Positions 21,717-30,794 of a DNA stretch of 64,000 nucleotides are shown here, piece after piece. The stretch comes from Microvirga flavescens (GTDB lineage Bacteria > Pseudomonadota > Alphaproteobacteria > Rhizobiales > Beijerinckiaceae), in the NCBI RefSeq assembly GCF_003290125.1, contig NZ_QMKH01000001.1:496001-560000 (forward strand), in the 5' to 3' direction. The notes beneath the pieces were generated by a model that was not told the origin of the DNA, searched no databases, and saw nothing but the letters and a program-made list of their open reading frames with translations. The position numbers and the translations under genes were made by a program. Each line of letters opens with the position of its first letter. Position 1 is the stretch's first letter.

Positions 21717-23351
21717 ATGAGGTTCCCGAAATTGAAGACTGTCTGCGGAGCGATGTTCCTGTGCAGCGCATGGGCCTCGACACCTGCTTCAGCGCAACCG
21801 GCGCCTGCCACCCCGCAGAGACCGAACATTGTCTTCATCATGGGCGACGACATCGGCTGGTTCAACATCGGCGCCTATCATCAGGGCATCATGTCCGGCA
21901 AGACGCCGAATCTGGATCGGCTCGCAGCTCAGGGCATGCGTTTCACCGACTATTACGCCGAGGCGAGCTGCACCGCCGGGCGCGCCAATTTTATCACGGG
22001 CGAGCTTCCCATTCGCACGGGGCTCACGACAGTCGGTCAGGCCGGCGCCGATGTCGGCATGCCGGCAGCGGCCCCGACCATCGCGACGGCGCTGAAATCA
22101 ATGGGCTACGCGACGGGCCAGTTCGGCAAGAACCATCTGGGCGACCTCAACAAATTCCTGCCTTGTCTGCACGGGTTCGACCAGTTCTACGGCTATCTCT
22201 ACCACCTGGACGCCATGTCGGATCCGGATTGGTACTCGTATCCGAAGGATCCCGCGTTCCGCGAGAAATACGGTCCGCGCAACATGGTCCAGTGCGAAGC
22301 GACCACCACCGACGATTCAACGGAGATGCCGCGCTGGGGCCGGATCGGCAAGCAGAAGATCACGGATGAAGGCCCGCTTCCGCCCAAGCGCATGGAAACC
22401 GTCGACGACGAAATCCTGGCCAAGAGCCTCGCCTTCATGGACAAGGCCAAGCAGGACGGCAAACCGTTCTTCGTCTGGCACAACCCGACGCGGATGCACG
22501 TCTTCACCTTCCTGTCCGACAAGTACAGATCGCTGATGAACTCGGACACCAATTTCGGCCTGGAGGAGGCCGGAATGGTGCAGCTCGACGACATCGTCGG
22601 CACCATCATGAAGAAGCTCGACGACCTCGGCGTGGCCAACAACACGATTCTCGTGTTCAGCACCGACAACGGAGCCGAGGTGTTCACCTGGCCCGACGGC
22701 GGGATGACACCGTTCCGCGCCACAAAGGGAACGGTCTTCGAGGGCGGCTTCCGCGTGCCGGCGATGATCCGCTGGCCAGGCAAGATCAAGCCGGGCGTCG
22801 TCGAGAACGGGATCATCTCCGGGCTGGATTGGTTCCCGACGCTCGTTGCAGCGGCAGGCAATCCGAACATCGGCGAGGAACTGAAAGCGGGCAAGCAGCT
22901 CGGTGACCGCAGCTACAAGGTCCACCTCGACGGGTACAATCAGATGGATTTGCTGACCGCGCAGGGTCCCTCGAAGCGCCACGAGGTCTGGTACTTTGCC
23001 GAAGAACGGCTGGGAGCGGTCCGTCTCGATAACTTCAAGTTCCGCTTCATCGACCAACCCGATGGCTGGCCGGGGCCGAAAGTCGCCGTCAACATGCCGA
23101 TCATGAACAACATCCGGCAGGATCCCTTCGAGCGGACGCAGATTCTCAACCTGCTGGAAGGCGCTCCCGCCTACATGAACGACTTCATGGCGCGCGAATT
23201 CTGGCGCTTCGTCTTCGTGCAGGAAAAGGTGGCGGAACTCGCGCAGACCGCCATCGAATTTCCACCGATGCAGAAGCCTGCATCCTTCAATCTGCAGGCC
23301 GTAAAGGAACAGGTTGAACAAGCTGCCAGCGCCGGGCGTCCAGGCAACTGA
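21717..23351 (+). CDS. Exported arylsulfatase-type sulfatase
   Basis: Periplasmic type I sulfatase of 544 residues; the substrate is unknown. A signal peptide ends near residue 27 (TPASAQP). The metal-binding aspartates are D44-D45 in IMGDDIGW. The modification motif is C85-T-A-G-R in AEASCTAGRANF, which fits the [CS]-x-[PA]-x-R rule, so C85 should become formylglycine if a generating enzyme exists elsewhere. A second metal site is FSTDNGAE (about residues 316-323). ATG 21717 has AGGAG upstream. A small exported protein follows, with a hairpin between. Confidence 0.92.
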   Translation: MRFPKLKTVCGAMFLCSAWASTPASAQPAPATPQRPNIVFIMGDDIGWFNIGAYHQGIMSGKTPNLDRLAAQGMRFTDYYAEASCTAGRANFITGELPIRTGLTTVGQAGADVGMPAAAPTIATALKSMGYATGQFGKNHLGDLNKFLPCLHGFDQFYGYLYHLDAMSDPDWYSYPKDPAFREKYGPRNMVQCEATTTDDSTEMPRWGRIGKQKITDEGPLPPKRMETVDDEILAKSLAFMDKAKQDGKPFFVWHNPTRMHVFTFLSDKYRSLMNSDTNFGLEEAGMVQLDDIVGTIMKKLDDLGVANNTILVFSTDNGAEVFTWPDGGMTPFRATKGTVFEGGFRVPAMIRWPGKIKPGVVENGIISGLDWFPTLVAAAGNPNIGEELKAGKQLGDRSYKVHLDGYNQMDLLTAQGPSKRHEVWYFAEERLGAVRLDNFKFRFIDQPDGWPGPKVAVNMPIMNNIRQDPFERTQILNLLEGAPAYMNDFMAREFWRFVFVQEKVAELAQTAIEFPPMQKPASFNLQAVKEQVEQAASAGRPGN

Positions 23352-23368
23352 ACGCGGGCAAGGGAGCG

Positions 23369-23399
23369 GGAGAAGCCCGATGCACAGGGCTTCTCCTTT
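23369..23399 (+). terminator. Hairpin after the sulfatase gene
   Basis: GGAGAAGCCC and GGGCTTCTCC form a perfect 10-bp stem followed by only three T. It may be a partial terminator between the sulfatase and the small exported protein. Confidence 0.6.
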
Positions 23400-23433
23400 C
23401 CGGCGATCATCTTAGCGAACGGAGGAGGAAACG

Positions 23434-23721
23434 GTGTTGAAAGGCGTTCTCATATCCCTGTTTGTTTCAGTGGCGGCGACAGCCGCAATCGCGCAGGTCG
23501 GACCGCCGACCTCCCAGCGCCCATGCTCCGCCAACCGCCAGCTCGTCATGAAGGAAGGCGCGGTCGTCCTCGATACGGGGCCGAACACCTATGCCCGCTT
23601 CGTCAAGAGCGGCGCGGAATGCCCGGTTGACCAGTTCCCCGAACCGGCTTGGGTTCCGAGCTCCAACAACCCGCAATGCTTCATCGGCTACCGGTGCCGG
23701 GACAGCGGTGACGAGTTCTGA
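23434..23721 (+). CDS. Small exported cysteine-containing protein, unknown function
   Basis: 95 residues starting at GTG 23434 with a strong GGAGGAGG ribosome binding site. The first 20 residues (MLKGVLISLFVSVAATAAIA) form a signal peptide, so the mature protein of about 75 residues is periplasmic or outer. Four cysteines (about 31, 63, 82 and 88) could make two disulfides. No family is recognised. It follows the sulfatase by 82 bases, with a hairpin between, and is closed by a strong terminator; co-expression with the sulfatase is possible but not shown. Confidence 0.8.
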   Translation: MLKGVLISLFVSVAATAAIAQVGPPTSQRPCSANRQLVMKEGAVVLDTGPNTYARFVKSGAECPVDQFPEPAWVPSSNNPQCFIGYRCRDSGDEF

Positions 23722-23747
23722 CGGAGCGCATCTTTGCTCAAGGACGG

Positions 23748-23785
23748 GAGAGCCGGCAGCCTGCCGGCTCTCGGGCTTTGTTTTT
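23748..23785 (+). terminator. Intrinsic terminator before ftsK
   Basis: GAGAGCCGGCA and TGCCGGCTCTC form a perfect 11-bp stem around GCC, followed by GGGCTTTGTTTTT. It separates the small exported protein gene from the ftsK promoter region. Confidence 0.88.
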
Positions 23786-23790
23786 CAAGG

Positions 23791-23805
23791 TTAAACGAAC
23801 CTTAA
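23791..23805. promoter_or_regulatory. CtrA-type box upstream of ftsK
   Basis: TTAAACGAACCTTAA is a perfect TTAA-N7-TTAA box, 62 bases before the ftsK ATG. The consensus is that of the alphaproteobacterial cell-cycle regulator CtrA. Binding is inferred. Confidence 0.65.
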
Positions 23806-23867
23806 CCGACGGCGGATAGGCTTGCGGACAATATTTCGTTTTCGCCTTTCTTTCGTTGAGTGGTTTG

Positions 23868-26480
23868 ATGCGCACGGCCCGCCGTTCAAGCTCCCATTAT
23901 GATGGTCTTTTCAGTGCCTTGAGAGCCTTTCTGGCGCGTCGGGCGCAGGAGCTCATCGGTCTGAGTCTCGTCGTCCTCACCGGGCTTGCCGCCCTGGCGC
24001 TGGCCACCTGGTCGGTGGACGATCCGAGCCTCAACAACGCCACGGACCTGCCGGTGCACAACCTGCTCGGCTGGCCGGGGGCCATCGTCGCCGACCTGTG
24101 CATGCAGCTTCTCGGGCTTGGAGCCATCGCCGCCCTGATTCCCCTGGCGATCTGGGGCTGGCGGCTCATGCGCTCGGGCCATATGGGCCGCACGCAGCTG
24201 CGCCTCGCGCTGTGGATCGTCGGCACCGCCGCCGGCACCGCCGTGGCGAGCGCCCTTCCGGCCACCGAGAGCTGGCCCCTGCCCACCGGCCTTGGCGGTG
24301 TGATCGGCGATGCGGTCCTCACCGGCGCAAAGGCGGTGACGGGTCTTTCGAGCGGCGCCGCCATCGGTATTCTCGGCAGCGTGTTCGCGGCCATCGCCAT
24401 CTTGAGCCTCAGCGCCGCCTGCGGCCTCAGCGCACCGGACGATGAGCCCCTACGCCCTATTGCCGACGAGGACGACCTGCCGCCTGCCAAGCCCAAGCGC
24501 AAGCACGCGGAAGAGTGGGACGAGCCGGACGATTTCAGCCCCGACGAGCCGGGCTGGGGCATCGTCTCCCTCGGCGCGCTGGCGCACGGCTTCATGAGCC
24601 TGCGCGGCGCACTGCGCCGGCGCAGCCAGGCGCGGCGCAACCGGCATGACGACGATCTCGACGCCGCTCCGGCACCTTCGGCACGGCGCTACGCGCCGGA
24701 GACCGGCTGGGCGCGCCGGGAGCCGACCCTCGAGGAAATGTCGCCCCGCACCCATGCCGCCCCCGCCGCCGCGCCCATGCACGACGACGAGGACGATGAG
24801 GATTGGGATGCCGAGGACGCCGCGCCGCCGCCACCGCGCGCTTCGAACCGCGTCTCCATGCCCGAGCAGCCCCCGGCGCGTGTCGCGCCTGTGGCCGCCG
24901 CGCCCAAGCCCGGCAAGCGCATGACCCGCGAGGCGCAGCCTTCCTTCCTCGACGAGGGCGACTACCAGCTTCCCGCGCTCAGCCTCCTCGCCGAGCCGAA
25001 GAAGCCCGCCGGACCCATCGTCTCGGCGGATGCGCTCGAGCAGAACGCCAATCTTCTCGAGGGCACACTCGAAGATTTCGGCGTGAAGGGCGAGATCATC
25101 AACGTGCGCCCCGGCCCCGTGGTCACGCTCTACGAACTCGAGCCCGCACCGGGCACCAAATCCTCGCGCGTGATTTCGCTCGCCGACGACATCGCCCGTT
25201 CCATGAGCGCGGTGTCCGCCCGCGTCGCCGTGGTCTCGGGCCGCAACGCCATCGGCATCGAGCTGCCGAACCACAAGCGCGAAACCGTGTTCCTGCGCGA
25301 ATTGCTGGCGAGCCAGGATTTCGAATCGACCAAGCAAAAGCTCGCTTTGTGCCTCGGCAAGACCATCGGCGGCGAACCGGTGATCGCGGACCTCGCGCGC
25401 ATGCCGCACCTTCTCGTCGCGGGCACCACCGGCTCCGGTAAGTCGGTCGCCATCAACACCATGATCCTGTCGCTGGTGTATCGGCTCAAGCCCGAGGAAT
25501 GCCGCCTCATCATGGTCGATCCCAAGATGCTGGAGCTTTCCGTCTACGACGGCATTCCGCACCTGCTCACCCCCGTCGTGACCGATCCGAAGAAGGCGGT
25601 GGTCGCGCTCAAATGGGCGGTGCGCGAAATGGAAGACCGCTACAAGAAGATGTCGAAGCTCGGCGTGCGCAACATCGACGGCTTCAACACACGCGTCGGC
25701 GAAGCGAAAGCGCGCGGCGAGGTCATCACCCGCACCGTGCAGACCGGCTTCGACAAGGAGACGGGACAGGCGATCTACGAAGACGAGATCATGGATCTCG
25801 AGCCCCTGCCCTACATCGTCGTCATCGTCGACGAAATGGCCGACCTGATGATGGTGGCGGGCAAGGAAATCGAAGGCGCGATCCAGCGCCTCGCGCAAAT
25901 GGCCCGCGCCGCCGGCATCCACGTGGTGCTCGCCACGCAGCGCCCGTCGGTAGACGTCATCACCGGCACCATCAAGGCAAACTTCCCGACCCGTATTTCC
26001 TTCCAGGTCACCTCGAAGATCGACAGCCGCACCATTCTCGGCGAGATGGGCGCAGAGCAGCTCCTCGGTCAGGGCGACATGCTCTACATGGCGGGCGGCG
26101 GACGCATCACCCGCGTGCACGGGCCGTTCTGCTCCGACGAGGAAGTGGAGAAGGTCGTCGCCCACCTCAAGCGCCAGGCCCGCCCGCAATATCTCGAAGC
26201 CGTCACGGCGGAGGAGGACGAGGGCGGCGCGGGCGACAGCCCGGTCTTCGATCAGGGCGAGTTCGGCTCCGGTTCGGGCGATCTCTACGATCAGGCCATC
26301 GCCGTCATCCTGCGCGACAAGAAGGCCTCGACCTCCTACATCCAGCGCCGCCTGCAGATCGGCTACAACCGCGCCGCTTCCATCATGGAGCGCATGGAGA
26401 AGGAGGGCATCGTCGGGCCCGCAAACCACGCCGGCAAGCGCGAGATTCTGCTCGAATCCGCCGGGATGGACGATGAATGA
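23868..26480 (+). CDS. ftsK: DNA translocase FtsK
   Basis: Septum-located, ATP-driven DNA pump that clears and sorts chromosome termini and supports XerCD dimer resolution. About 870 residues from ATG 23868; a TTG at 23856 is a possible longer start. Membrane segments lie in residues about 30-190, followed by a charged, low-complexity linker with many acidic and proline residues (about 200-370). The motor has Walker A GTTGSGKS (about 519-526) and Walker [12 protein letters not shown] (about 644-654). The C-terminal gamma winged-helix, which reads KOPS, spans about 803-870 ([14 protein letters not shown]). The linker is shorter than in E. coli, as is usual in alphaproteobacteria. Confidence 0.96.
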   Translation: MRTARRSSSHYDGLFSALRAFLARRAQELIGLSLVVLTGLAALALATWSVDDPSLNNATDLPVHNLLGWPGAIVADLCMQLLGLGAIAALIPLAIWGWRLMRSGHMGRTQLRLALWIVGTAAGTAVASALPATESWPLPTGLGGVIGDAVLTGAKAVTGLSSGAAIGILGSVFAAIAILSLSAACGLSAPDDEPLRPIADEDDLPPAKPKRKHAEEWDEPDDFSPDEPGWGIVSLGALAHGFMSLRGALRRRSQARRNRHDDDLDAAPAPSARRYAPETGWARREPTLEEMSPRTHAAPAAAPMHDDEDDEDWDAEDAAPPPPRASNRVSMPEQPPARVAPVAAAPKPGKRMTREAQPSFLDEGDYQLPALSLLAEPKKPAGPIVSADALEQNANLLEGTLEDFGVKGEIINVRPGPVVTLYELEPAPGTKSSRVISLADDIARSMSAVSARVAVVSGRNAIGIELPNHKRETVFLRELLASQDFESTKQKLALCLGKTIGGEPVIADLARMPHLLVAGTTGSGKSVAINTMILSLVYRLKPEECRLIMVDPKMLELSVYDGIPHLLTPVVTDPKKAVVALKWAVREMEDRYKKMSKLGVRNIDGFNTRVGEAKARGEVITRTVQTGFDKETGQAIYEDEIMDLEPLPYIVVIVDEMADLMMVAGKEIEGAIQRLAQMARAAGIHVVLATQRPSVDVITGTIKANFPTRISFQVTSKIDSRTILGEMGAEQLLGQGDMLYMAGGGRITRVHGPFCSDEEVEKVVAHLKRQARPQYLEAVTAEEDEGGAGDSPVFDQGEFGSGSGDLYDQAIAVILRDKKASTSYIQRRLQIGYNRAASIMERMEKEGIVGPANHAGKREILLESAGMDDE

Positions 26481-26590
26481 GCGACTTTTGCGGGAACTTG
26501 CCGCCCGATTCGCGTCATTGATTAGCCACAGGGCTTGTTTAGGGCCCGCAGCGGAATAGTTGAGTTGGAGTTCCTTAAGGCGTGATCCGC

Positions 26591-27619
26591 ATGCATCGTT
26601 TGAGCTTAGCCGGTTTGTTGACGTGCCTCGCCGCCTTCGGCGCGGGCGCGCTGCCGGCTGCGGCCCAGACGTTACCGGTGGAGATGTTCCTGCCGCCGGC
26701 GCGGCCTCATGCTACCGCCACGCCGGCCTCCGCCCAGCAAGGCTTCAACCTGTCCGCCGCGCCTTTGCCGACAAGCTCGTTCCAGCCACGCCGCCCGGCG
26801 CAGCCCTCGACCCGGGAGAGCGTGACAGTGGCAACGCAAGGCATCGCCGACAAGGCGGCCCTCGAAAAGGTGGCGCTGGAAAGCGCGGCCCCGATTGAGA
26901 AAACCTCTCCCAAACCGGCTCAGGTTCCGCTTCCCCCCATCGCTCCGCGCGCCGCGCAGGAGAAGGTTGCCGCCGTGAAGACGACGGCCGAGGAAGAGCC
27001 GGTGGTGATCGCGCCAAAGCCTGTCGTGACGGCGGCTGCGGGCACGCGCGCCATTGCACGCGTGGAGCAGCTTTCCAACGCGGAAGTCATCGCGCGGGCG
27101 AACGCCTATTTCTCGAACATCACAACGATGGTCGCCGATTTCACGCAAGTGGGCGGCGACGGGCGCAAGCTCGGCGGCACGCTCTACCTGCAGCGCCCGG
27201 GCAAACTGCGCTTTGAATACGACCCGCCCGCGACGCTCGAGGTCATCGCCGACGGCGCTTCGATCTCGGTGCGCGACAAGAAGCTCCTGACGCAGGACAT
27301 GTATTTCATTCAGCAGACGCCGCTGAAATTCCTTTTGCGCGAACACGTCAATCTCGGGCAGGACATCGCCGTCACCGGCGTCGCGACGGAAGCCGATTCC
27401 GTGCGCGTGAATCTGGAGGACCGTTCGACGCTGGGCGGCACCTCGCGCATCATGCTCTACTTCGATCCGGACGTGAAAACCCTTAACCAATGGCGGATCG
27501 TCGATCCGCAGGGCTTCCAGACCATCGTGATGCTCAACAAGATCGAGCGCGGCAGAAGCATCGACCAGAGCCTCTTCCGCATTCCGAACGCGCCGACCAG
27601 CCCCGGCAGCACCCGCTAA
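26591..27619 (+). CDS. lolA: Outer-membrane lipoprotein carrier protein LolA-like
   Basis: Periplasmic carrier that moves lipoproteins from LolCDE to the outer membrane. About 342 residues, much longer than E. coli LolA (about 200), because a proline/alanine-rich segment (about 30-150) separates the signal peptide (to about residue 25, PAAAQT) from the LolA domain (about 155-335). Domain hallmarks are FTQVGGDGRKLGGTLYLQRP and LRFEYDPPATLEVIADG. ATG 26591 is chosen; GTG 26582 is an in-frame alternative. It follows ftsK by 110 bases in the same direction, a common alphaproteobacterial pairing. Confidence 0.9.
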   Translation: MHRLSLAGLLTCLAAFGAGALPAAAQTLPVEMFLPPARPHATATPASAQQGFNLSAAPLPTSSFQPRRPAQPSTRESVTVATQGIADKAALEKVALESAAPIEKTSPKPAQVPLPPIAPRAAQEKVAAVKTTAEEEPVVIAPKPVVTAAAGTRAIARVEQLSNAEVIARANAYFSNITTMVADFTQVGGDGRKLGGTLYLQRPGKLRFEYDPPATLEVIADGASISVRDKKLLTQDMYFIQQTPLKFLLREHVNLGQDIAVTGVATEADSVRVNLEDRSTLGGTSRIMLYFDPDVKTLNQWRIVDPQGFQTIVMLNKIERGRSIDQSLFRIPNAPTSPGSTR

Positions 27620-27622
27620 GGA

Positions 27623-27967
27623 ATGATCCTGTTCCGCCTCATCGCCGCGCTCTCTGCGCTGCTCGCTTCACCGATGGCAGGCAAGGCCGCGCTTGCTGCT
27701 CAGGAAAGCCCCGCGCAGAACTGGCCCGCCGTGAAGTGCGCCCGCTACAAGACCGCGTGGACGCAAGCCCTCGCCCGAAGAGGCACGCAAGGGCTGAGCC
27801 GTGATTTTCTTGACAGGCATGAGGCCTTTTTGGCCTCCGGCTGCACGGAGCGAACGGGCGTGTGCCCACGCTCCGAAGCGGAGCTGGACCTTGCCAATGT
27901 CATGGTCATCGCCGCCATGAACGCGGGAACCGCGAGCACCTTCCCACCCTTCGCGTGCACCAAGTGA
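27623..27967 (+). CDS. Small exported protein, unknown function
   Basis: 114 residues beginning three bases after the lolA stop, so translationally linked to it. The N-terminus (MILFRLIAALSALLASPMAG) is a signal peptide with cleavage near residue 26. The mature part has four cysteines (about 39, 74, 81 and 112), probably disulfide-bonded. No family is recognised. Position in a lolA-containing operon suggests an envelope role, which is inference only. Confidence 0.75.
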   Translation: MILFRLIAALSALLASPMAGKAALAAQESPAQNWPAVKCARYKTAWTQALARRGTQGLSRDFLDRHEAFLASGCTERTGVCPRSEAELDLANVMVIAAMNAGTASTFPPFACTK

Positions 27968-28044
27968 CGAGCATCCGCGCGCTCTTCCGGCTTCCTTTTC
28001 GTGCCGTTCCGTCGTAACCGGCTTTTCGGCCAAGGAATGCACCC

Positions 28045-28860
28045 GTGAATCTCACCGTCTCCACCTGGAACATCAATTCGGTCCGCCTGCGCATCGATCA
28101 GGTGCGTCGCTTCCTTCAGGACAAGCGGCCCGACATCCTGTGCCTGCAGGAGACGAAGTGCCCGAACGACAAGTTTCCGCTGAAAGACCTGCAATCGTAC
28201 GGCTATCCCTTCATCGTCCATGTCGGCCAGAAGGGCTATAACGGCGTCGCGATCCTCTCTCGCTATCCGTTCTCGCAAACGAGCGTGATGGAGATGTGCG
28301 AGCGCGCGGATGCGCGCCACATCACCGTGACCCTCGCCCCCGAGGCAAAGAAGGCGGCAGGCATCACGATCCATAACTTCTATGTCCCCGCTGGCGGCGA
28401 CGTTCCCGATGCGGCGCTCAACGAAAAATTCCGCCACAAGCTGCAATTCCTCGACGAATTGCGCGGTTGGGGCGACAAGGCCAAGCCCACGAGCGCGCCC
28501 GCGATCCTCGTCGGCGATCTCAACATCGCCCCCCTCGAACACGACGTGTGGAGCCACAGGCAGCTGCTCGACGTGGTGAGCCACACGCCCATCGAAACGA
28601 CGACGCTTGAGGATCTTCGCCAGTCCACCGGCTGGACGGACGCCATGCGGCACCTGCGGCCCGAGCCGGAAAAGATCTATTCCTGGTGGAGCTACCGCTC
28701 GCCCGATTGGGACGCCGCCAACAAGGGCCGCCGCCTCGACCACATCTGGGTCTCGAAGGACATGACCGGCACGCTTCGCTCCATCGACGTGACCCGCGAA
28801 ACCCGCGGCTGGGAACGCCCCTCCGACCACGCGCCGGTGACGGCGGTTCTGGAGCTTTGA
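28045..28860 (+). CDS. xth: Exodeoxyribonuclease III
   Basis: AP endonuclease and 3'-5' exonuclease of base-excision repair, 271 residues. The endonuclease/exonuclease/phosphatase fold is shown by WNINSVRLR (8-16), the metal ligand E36 in LCLQETKCP, GDLNIAPLEHDVW in mid-protein and the terminal catalytic SDHAPVTAVLEL. GTG 28045 follows AAGGA by seven bases. It converges on the RTX gene at 28.9 kb with a 52-base gap; I see only a weak CCCGG/CCGGG hairpin there. Confidence 0.95.
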   Translation: MNLTVSTWNINSVRLRIDQVRRFLQDKRPDILCLQETKCPNDKFPLKDLQSYGYPFIVHVGQKGYNGVAILSRYPFSQTSVMEMCERADARHITVTLAPEAKKAAGITIHNFYVPAGGDVPDAALNEKFRHKLQFLDELRGWGDKAKPTSAPAILVGDLNIAPLEHDVWSHRQLLDVVSHTPIETTTLEDLRQSTGWTDAMRHLRPEPEKIYSWWSYRSPDWDAANKGRRLDHIWVSKDMTGTLRSIDVTRETRGWERPSDHAPVTAVLEL

Positions 28861-28912
28861 GCCCGGCAAGCATCATCCGGGTCCCTTATCAGGCACCCAG
28901 GATAGATCAGCC

Positions 28913-30082
28913 TCAAACGATGTAGAAATCGCCGGCGGTCAACGCCGCTTTGTTGGTGATTTTGATAATCTCCACCGGCTTGTATTTTACGCCGGAACCG
29001 TCCGCGTCATAATAAACGACGCCGTTCTTGTAGGTGATGTAGTCCGTCGCCTTCTTGGCGGTACCGAGCTTGAAAAATTTCTTGCTTAGCGCGGCGGGTG
29101 CGGCTTCGGAGCCCGCTTTCCCGAGCTTGGCGAAGACTTTCTTGGAGAGGTGAATCGAATCGTCGGTCACGTTGAAGTCTGTGATCGTGTCGAAGTTCAC
29201 CTTCTTGTTTTGGTTCTTTGACGTGGTGCCTTTGCCGAGGGCTGTGTCGAACACGAAGATGTCCCTGCCCGCGCCGCCTGTAAGCGTGTCGTTGCCGTAT
29301 CCGCCTTTCAGCCTGTCGCTGCCGATGCCGCCCGTGAGGACATCTTTGCCTCTGGTGCCGAGGACATTTTCCACCGCATCGCCGACACCGATGGTGATGT
29401 CTTTCTCATATGACAGATCGCCCGGATCGGTGACTCTGACGCGGATCGTATGGGCTTGCGCCTGTTCGTAGTCGAGCAACGAACCGTTGGCGACCTGGAT
29501 TTCCTTACCGACGATCTTGAAGCGCCCTCCGGCATCGTTGATCAGTTCATAAGTGAGATTGCCCGGGCCGTCTGGGTCCGTGGCGCTGAGAATGCCGACC
29601 AACGTGCCGCCACCTGCCCCTTCGCGGGGCACAGCTAAATTCGTCAGATCGATATCGGTCGGAGCACGATTCTCGGGCTCATCGACGTTCTGGACATAAA
29701 TCTTGAATGTCTTCGTGATGGACAGCGAACCGGCTCCACCGGCTCGGTCCTTTGCAACAATCACGACATTGTAAAATTTGTTACCGGCATCGTCCGTCAC
29801 GAGCTCCGTATCGGGCGACTCGAAATCGAGGGCGCGCGCCAGGGCCAGCTTCGTCACACCGGAGGCCGTCACAAGCCTGAAATGGCCCTTGGGGTTCCCG
29901 CCCTCGGCAAATTCATAAACGAATGTCTCGTCTTTATCCGGGTCAAAAGTCTCAAGAATACCGAGTTCGGCGAGGGCCAGGTTCTCAGGTACCCCAGCAT
30001 CGTCATAAAGCCCGTCGATCTTGATGTCCGTAGGCGCCGTATTGTCGACAAGAGCGCTCAAAACCCGAGCATTCAGCAGCAT
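28913..30082 (-). CDS. RTX secreted protein with cadherin-like domains (389 residues)
   Basis: Type I secretion-type protein. Residues about 15-130 and 135-240 are cadherin-like domains (APTDIKIDG, then NRAPTDIDLTNLAVPREG and LLDYEQAQAHTIRVRVTDPG). A short RTX block follows ([20 protein letters not shown], about 250-275). The C-terminal domain has TITDFNVTDDSIHLSKKVF and ITYKNGVVYYDADGSG, closely resembling the end of the 13.3-kb RTX protein. ATG 30082 has AGAGG upstream; a TTG at 30106 inside the operator is rejected. It lies apart from the main RTX cluster and is flanked by unrelated genes, but shares the upstream palindrome. Confidence 0.88.
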   Translation of the reverse strand: MLLNARVLSALVDNTAPTDIKIDGLYDDAGVPENLALAELGILETFDPDKDETFVYEFAEGGNPKGHFRLVTASGVTKLALARALDFESPDTELVTDDAGNKFYNVVIVAKDRAGGAGSLSITKTFKIYVQNVDEPENRAPTDIDLTNLAVPREGAGGGTLVGILSATDPDGPGNLTYELINDAGGRFKIVGKEIQVANGSLLDYEQAQAHTIRVRVTDPGDLSYEKDITIGVGDAVENVLGTRGKDVLTGGIGSDRLKGGYGNDTLTGGAGRDIFVFDTALGKGTTSKNQNKKVNFDTITDFNVTDDSIHLSKKVFAKLGKAGSEAAPAALSKKFFKLGTAKKATDYITYKNGVVYYDADGSGVKYKPVEIIKITNKAALTAGDFYIV

Positions 30083-30094
30083 GGTCGCCTCTAC

Positions 30095-30128
30095 TGTTAC
30101 GTGCAACGATATTCAATTACACGTAACA
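30095..30128. promoter_or_regulatory. Perfect 9-bp inverted repeat upstream of RTX gene (candidate operator)
   Basis: TGTTACGTG (30095-30103) and CACGTAACA (30120-30128) are perfect inverted arms separated by 16 bases, 13 to 46 bases upstream of the ATG. CACGTAAC also occurs at 12843-12850 before the giant RTX gene. Arm spacing of about 25 bases suggests two dimer sites on one DNA face or a paired-site regulator. Confidence 0.6.
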
Positions 30129-30196
30129 TCTTACCATTCCGCCCTCAAGCCTCGATCGAAAGGCCGAGCCTATGCGTGCAGGGTTCTTACGAGGGG

Positions 30197-30691
30197 CTAA
30201 TCCTCGTCCGGCAGCACCGCCGGAATTTCCTCACCGTCGATGGCGATGATCTGCTGGCGCACGCGCTCGAGGCCCTTGGTGAGACGCATCAGCTCCTGCG
30301 CCATCACGTCCTGCATCGCGGCGGCCGCATCGGGGAATTCTTCCAGCACGCGGCGCATGAGGCTCGGGGAAACGCGAATGACAGTCGAGGGCTCCCGTGC
30401 GGTGGCGGTGGCCGGGCGGGCGATGCGGGTGAACAGCGCGGACTGGCCGATGAGCGCACCGGGCTTGGCAATGAAATCGGCAGGCGAACCGTCATCGTTG
30501 GCATCGAGCGCGATGGCGCCCTTGGCCACCACGTAGCCGCCGTCCGACCGATCGTCCTTGCGGAAGAGAACGTCACCGGCCCGCAAGGGGCGGCTTTCGG
30601 CGGCGAAGGCGACAAGGCGCAGCGCATCCCGGTCCAACAGGTTGAACAGGGGGGCTTGCGAGAGAATTGCGATGTCGTCTTCGAGCGCCAT
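30197..30691 (-). CDS. Single-domain cyclic nucleotide-binding protein
   Basis: 164 residues containing only a cNMP-binding beta-roll (about 10-130: LFNLLDRDALRLVAFAAE, then GDVLFRKDD, ALIGQSALFTRIARPATATA) and a helical tail. It lacks the helix-turn-helix of Crp/Fnr regulators, so it should act through a protein partner or as a ligand sink. The usual phosphate-binding cassette residues (E and R of GExAL-RxA) appear altered (LIGQSALF), so binding of cAMP/cGMP is uncertain. It is separated from the response regulator by a repeat. Confidence 0.8.
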   Translation of the reverse strand: MALEDDIAILSQAPLFNLLDRDALRLVAFAAESRPLRAGDVLFRKDDRSDGGYVVAKGAIALDANDDGSPADFIAKPGALIGQSALFTRIARPATATAREPSTVIRVSPSLMRRVLEEFPDAAAAMQDVMAQELMRLTKGLERVRQQIIAIDGEEIPAVLPDED

Positions 30692-30700
30692 GATGTCTCA

Positions 30701-30750
30701 GAGCATGATCGGCAAGGGAAAAACCGATTTTCCGTAAAAGATCACGCCGT
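30701..30750. repeat. Short GAGCATGATC-type hairpin repeat
   Basis: GAGCATGATC at the left and GATCACGCC at the right with GAAAAACCGATTTTCC between. It resembles the first hairpin of the dispersed 105-bp repeat and a family common in Rhizobiales intergenic DNA. Confidence 0.6.
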
Positions 30751-30794
30751 GCCGGAATGAATGAGTTTGAGCACGTTCATCGGACGGGATCAAA

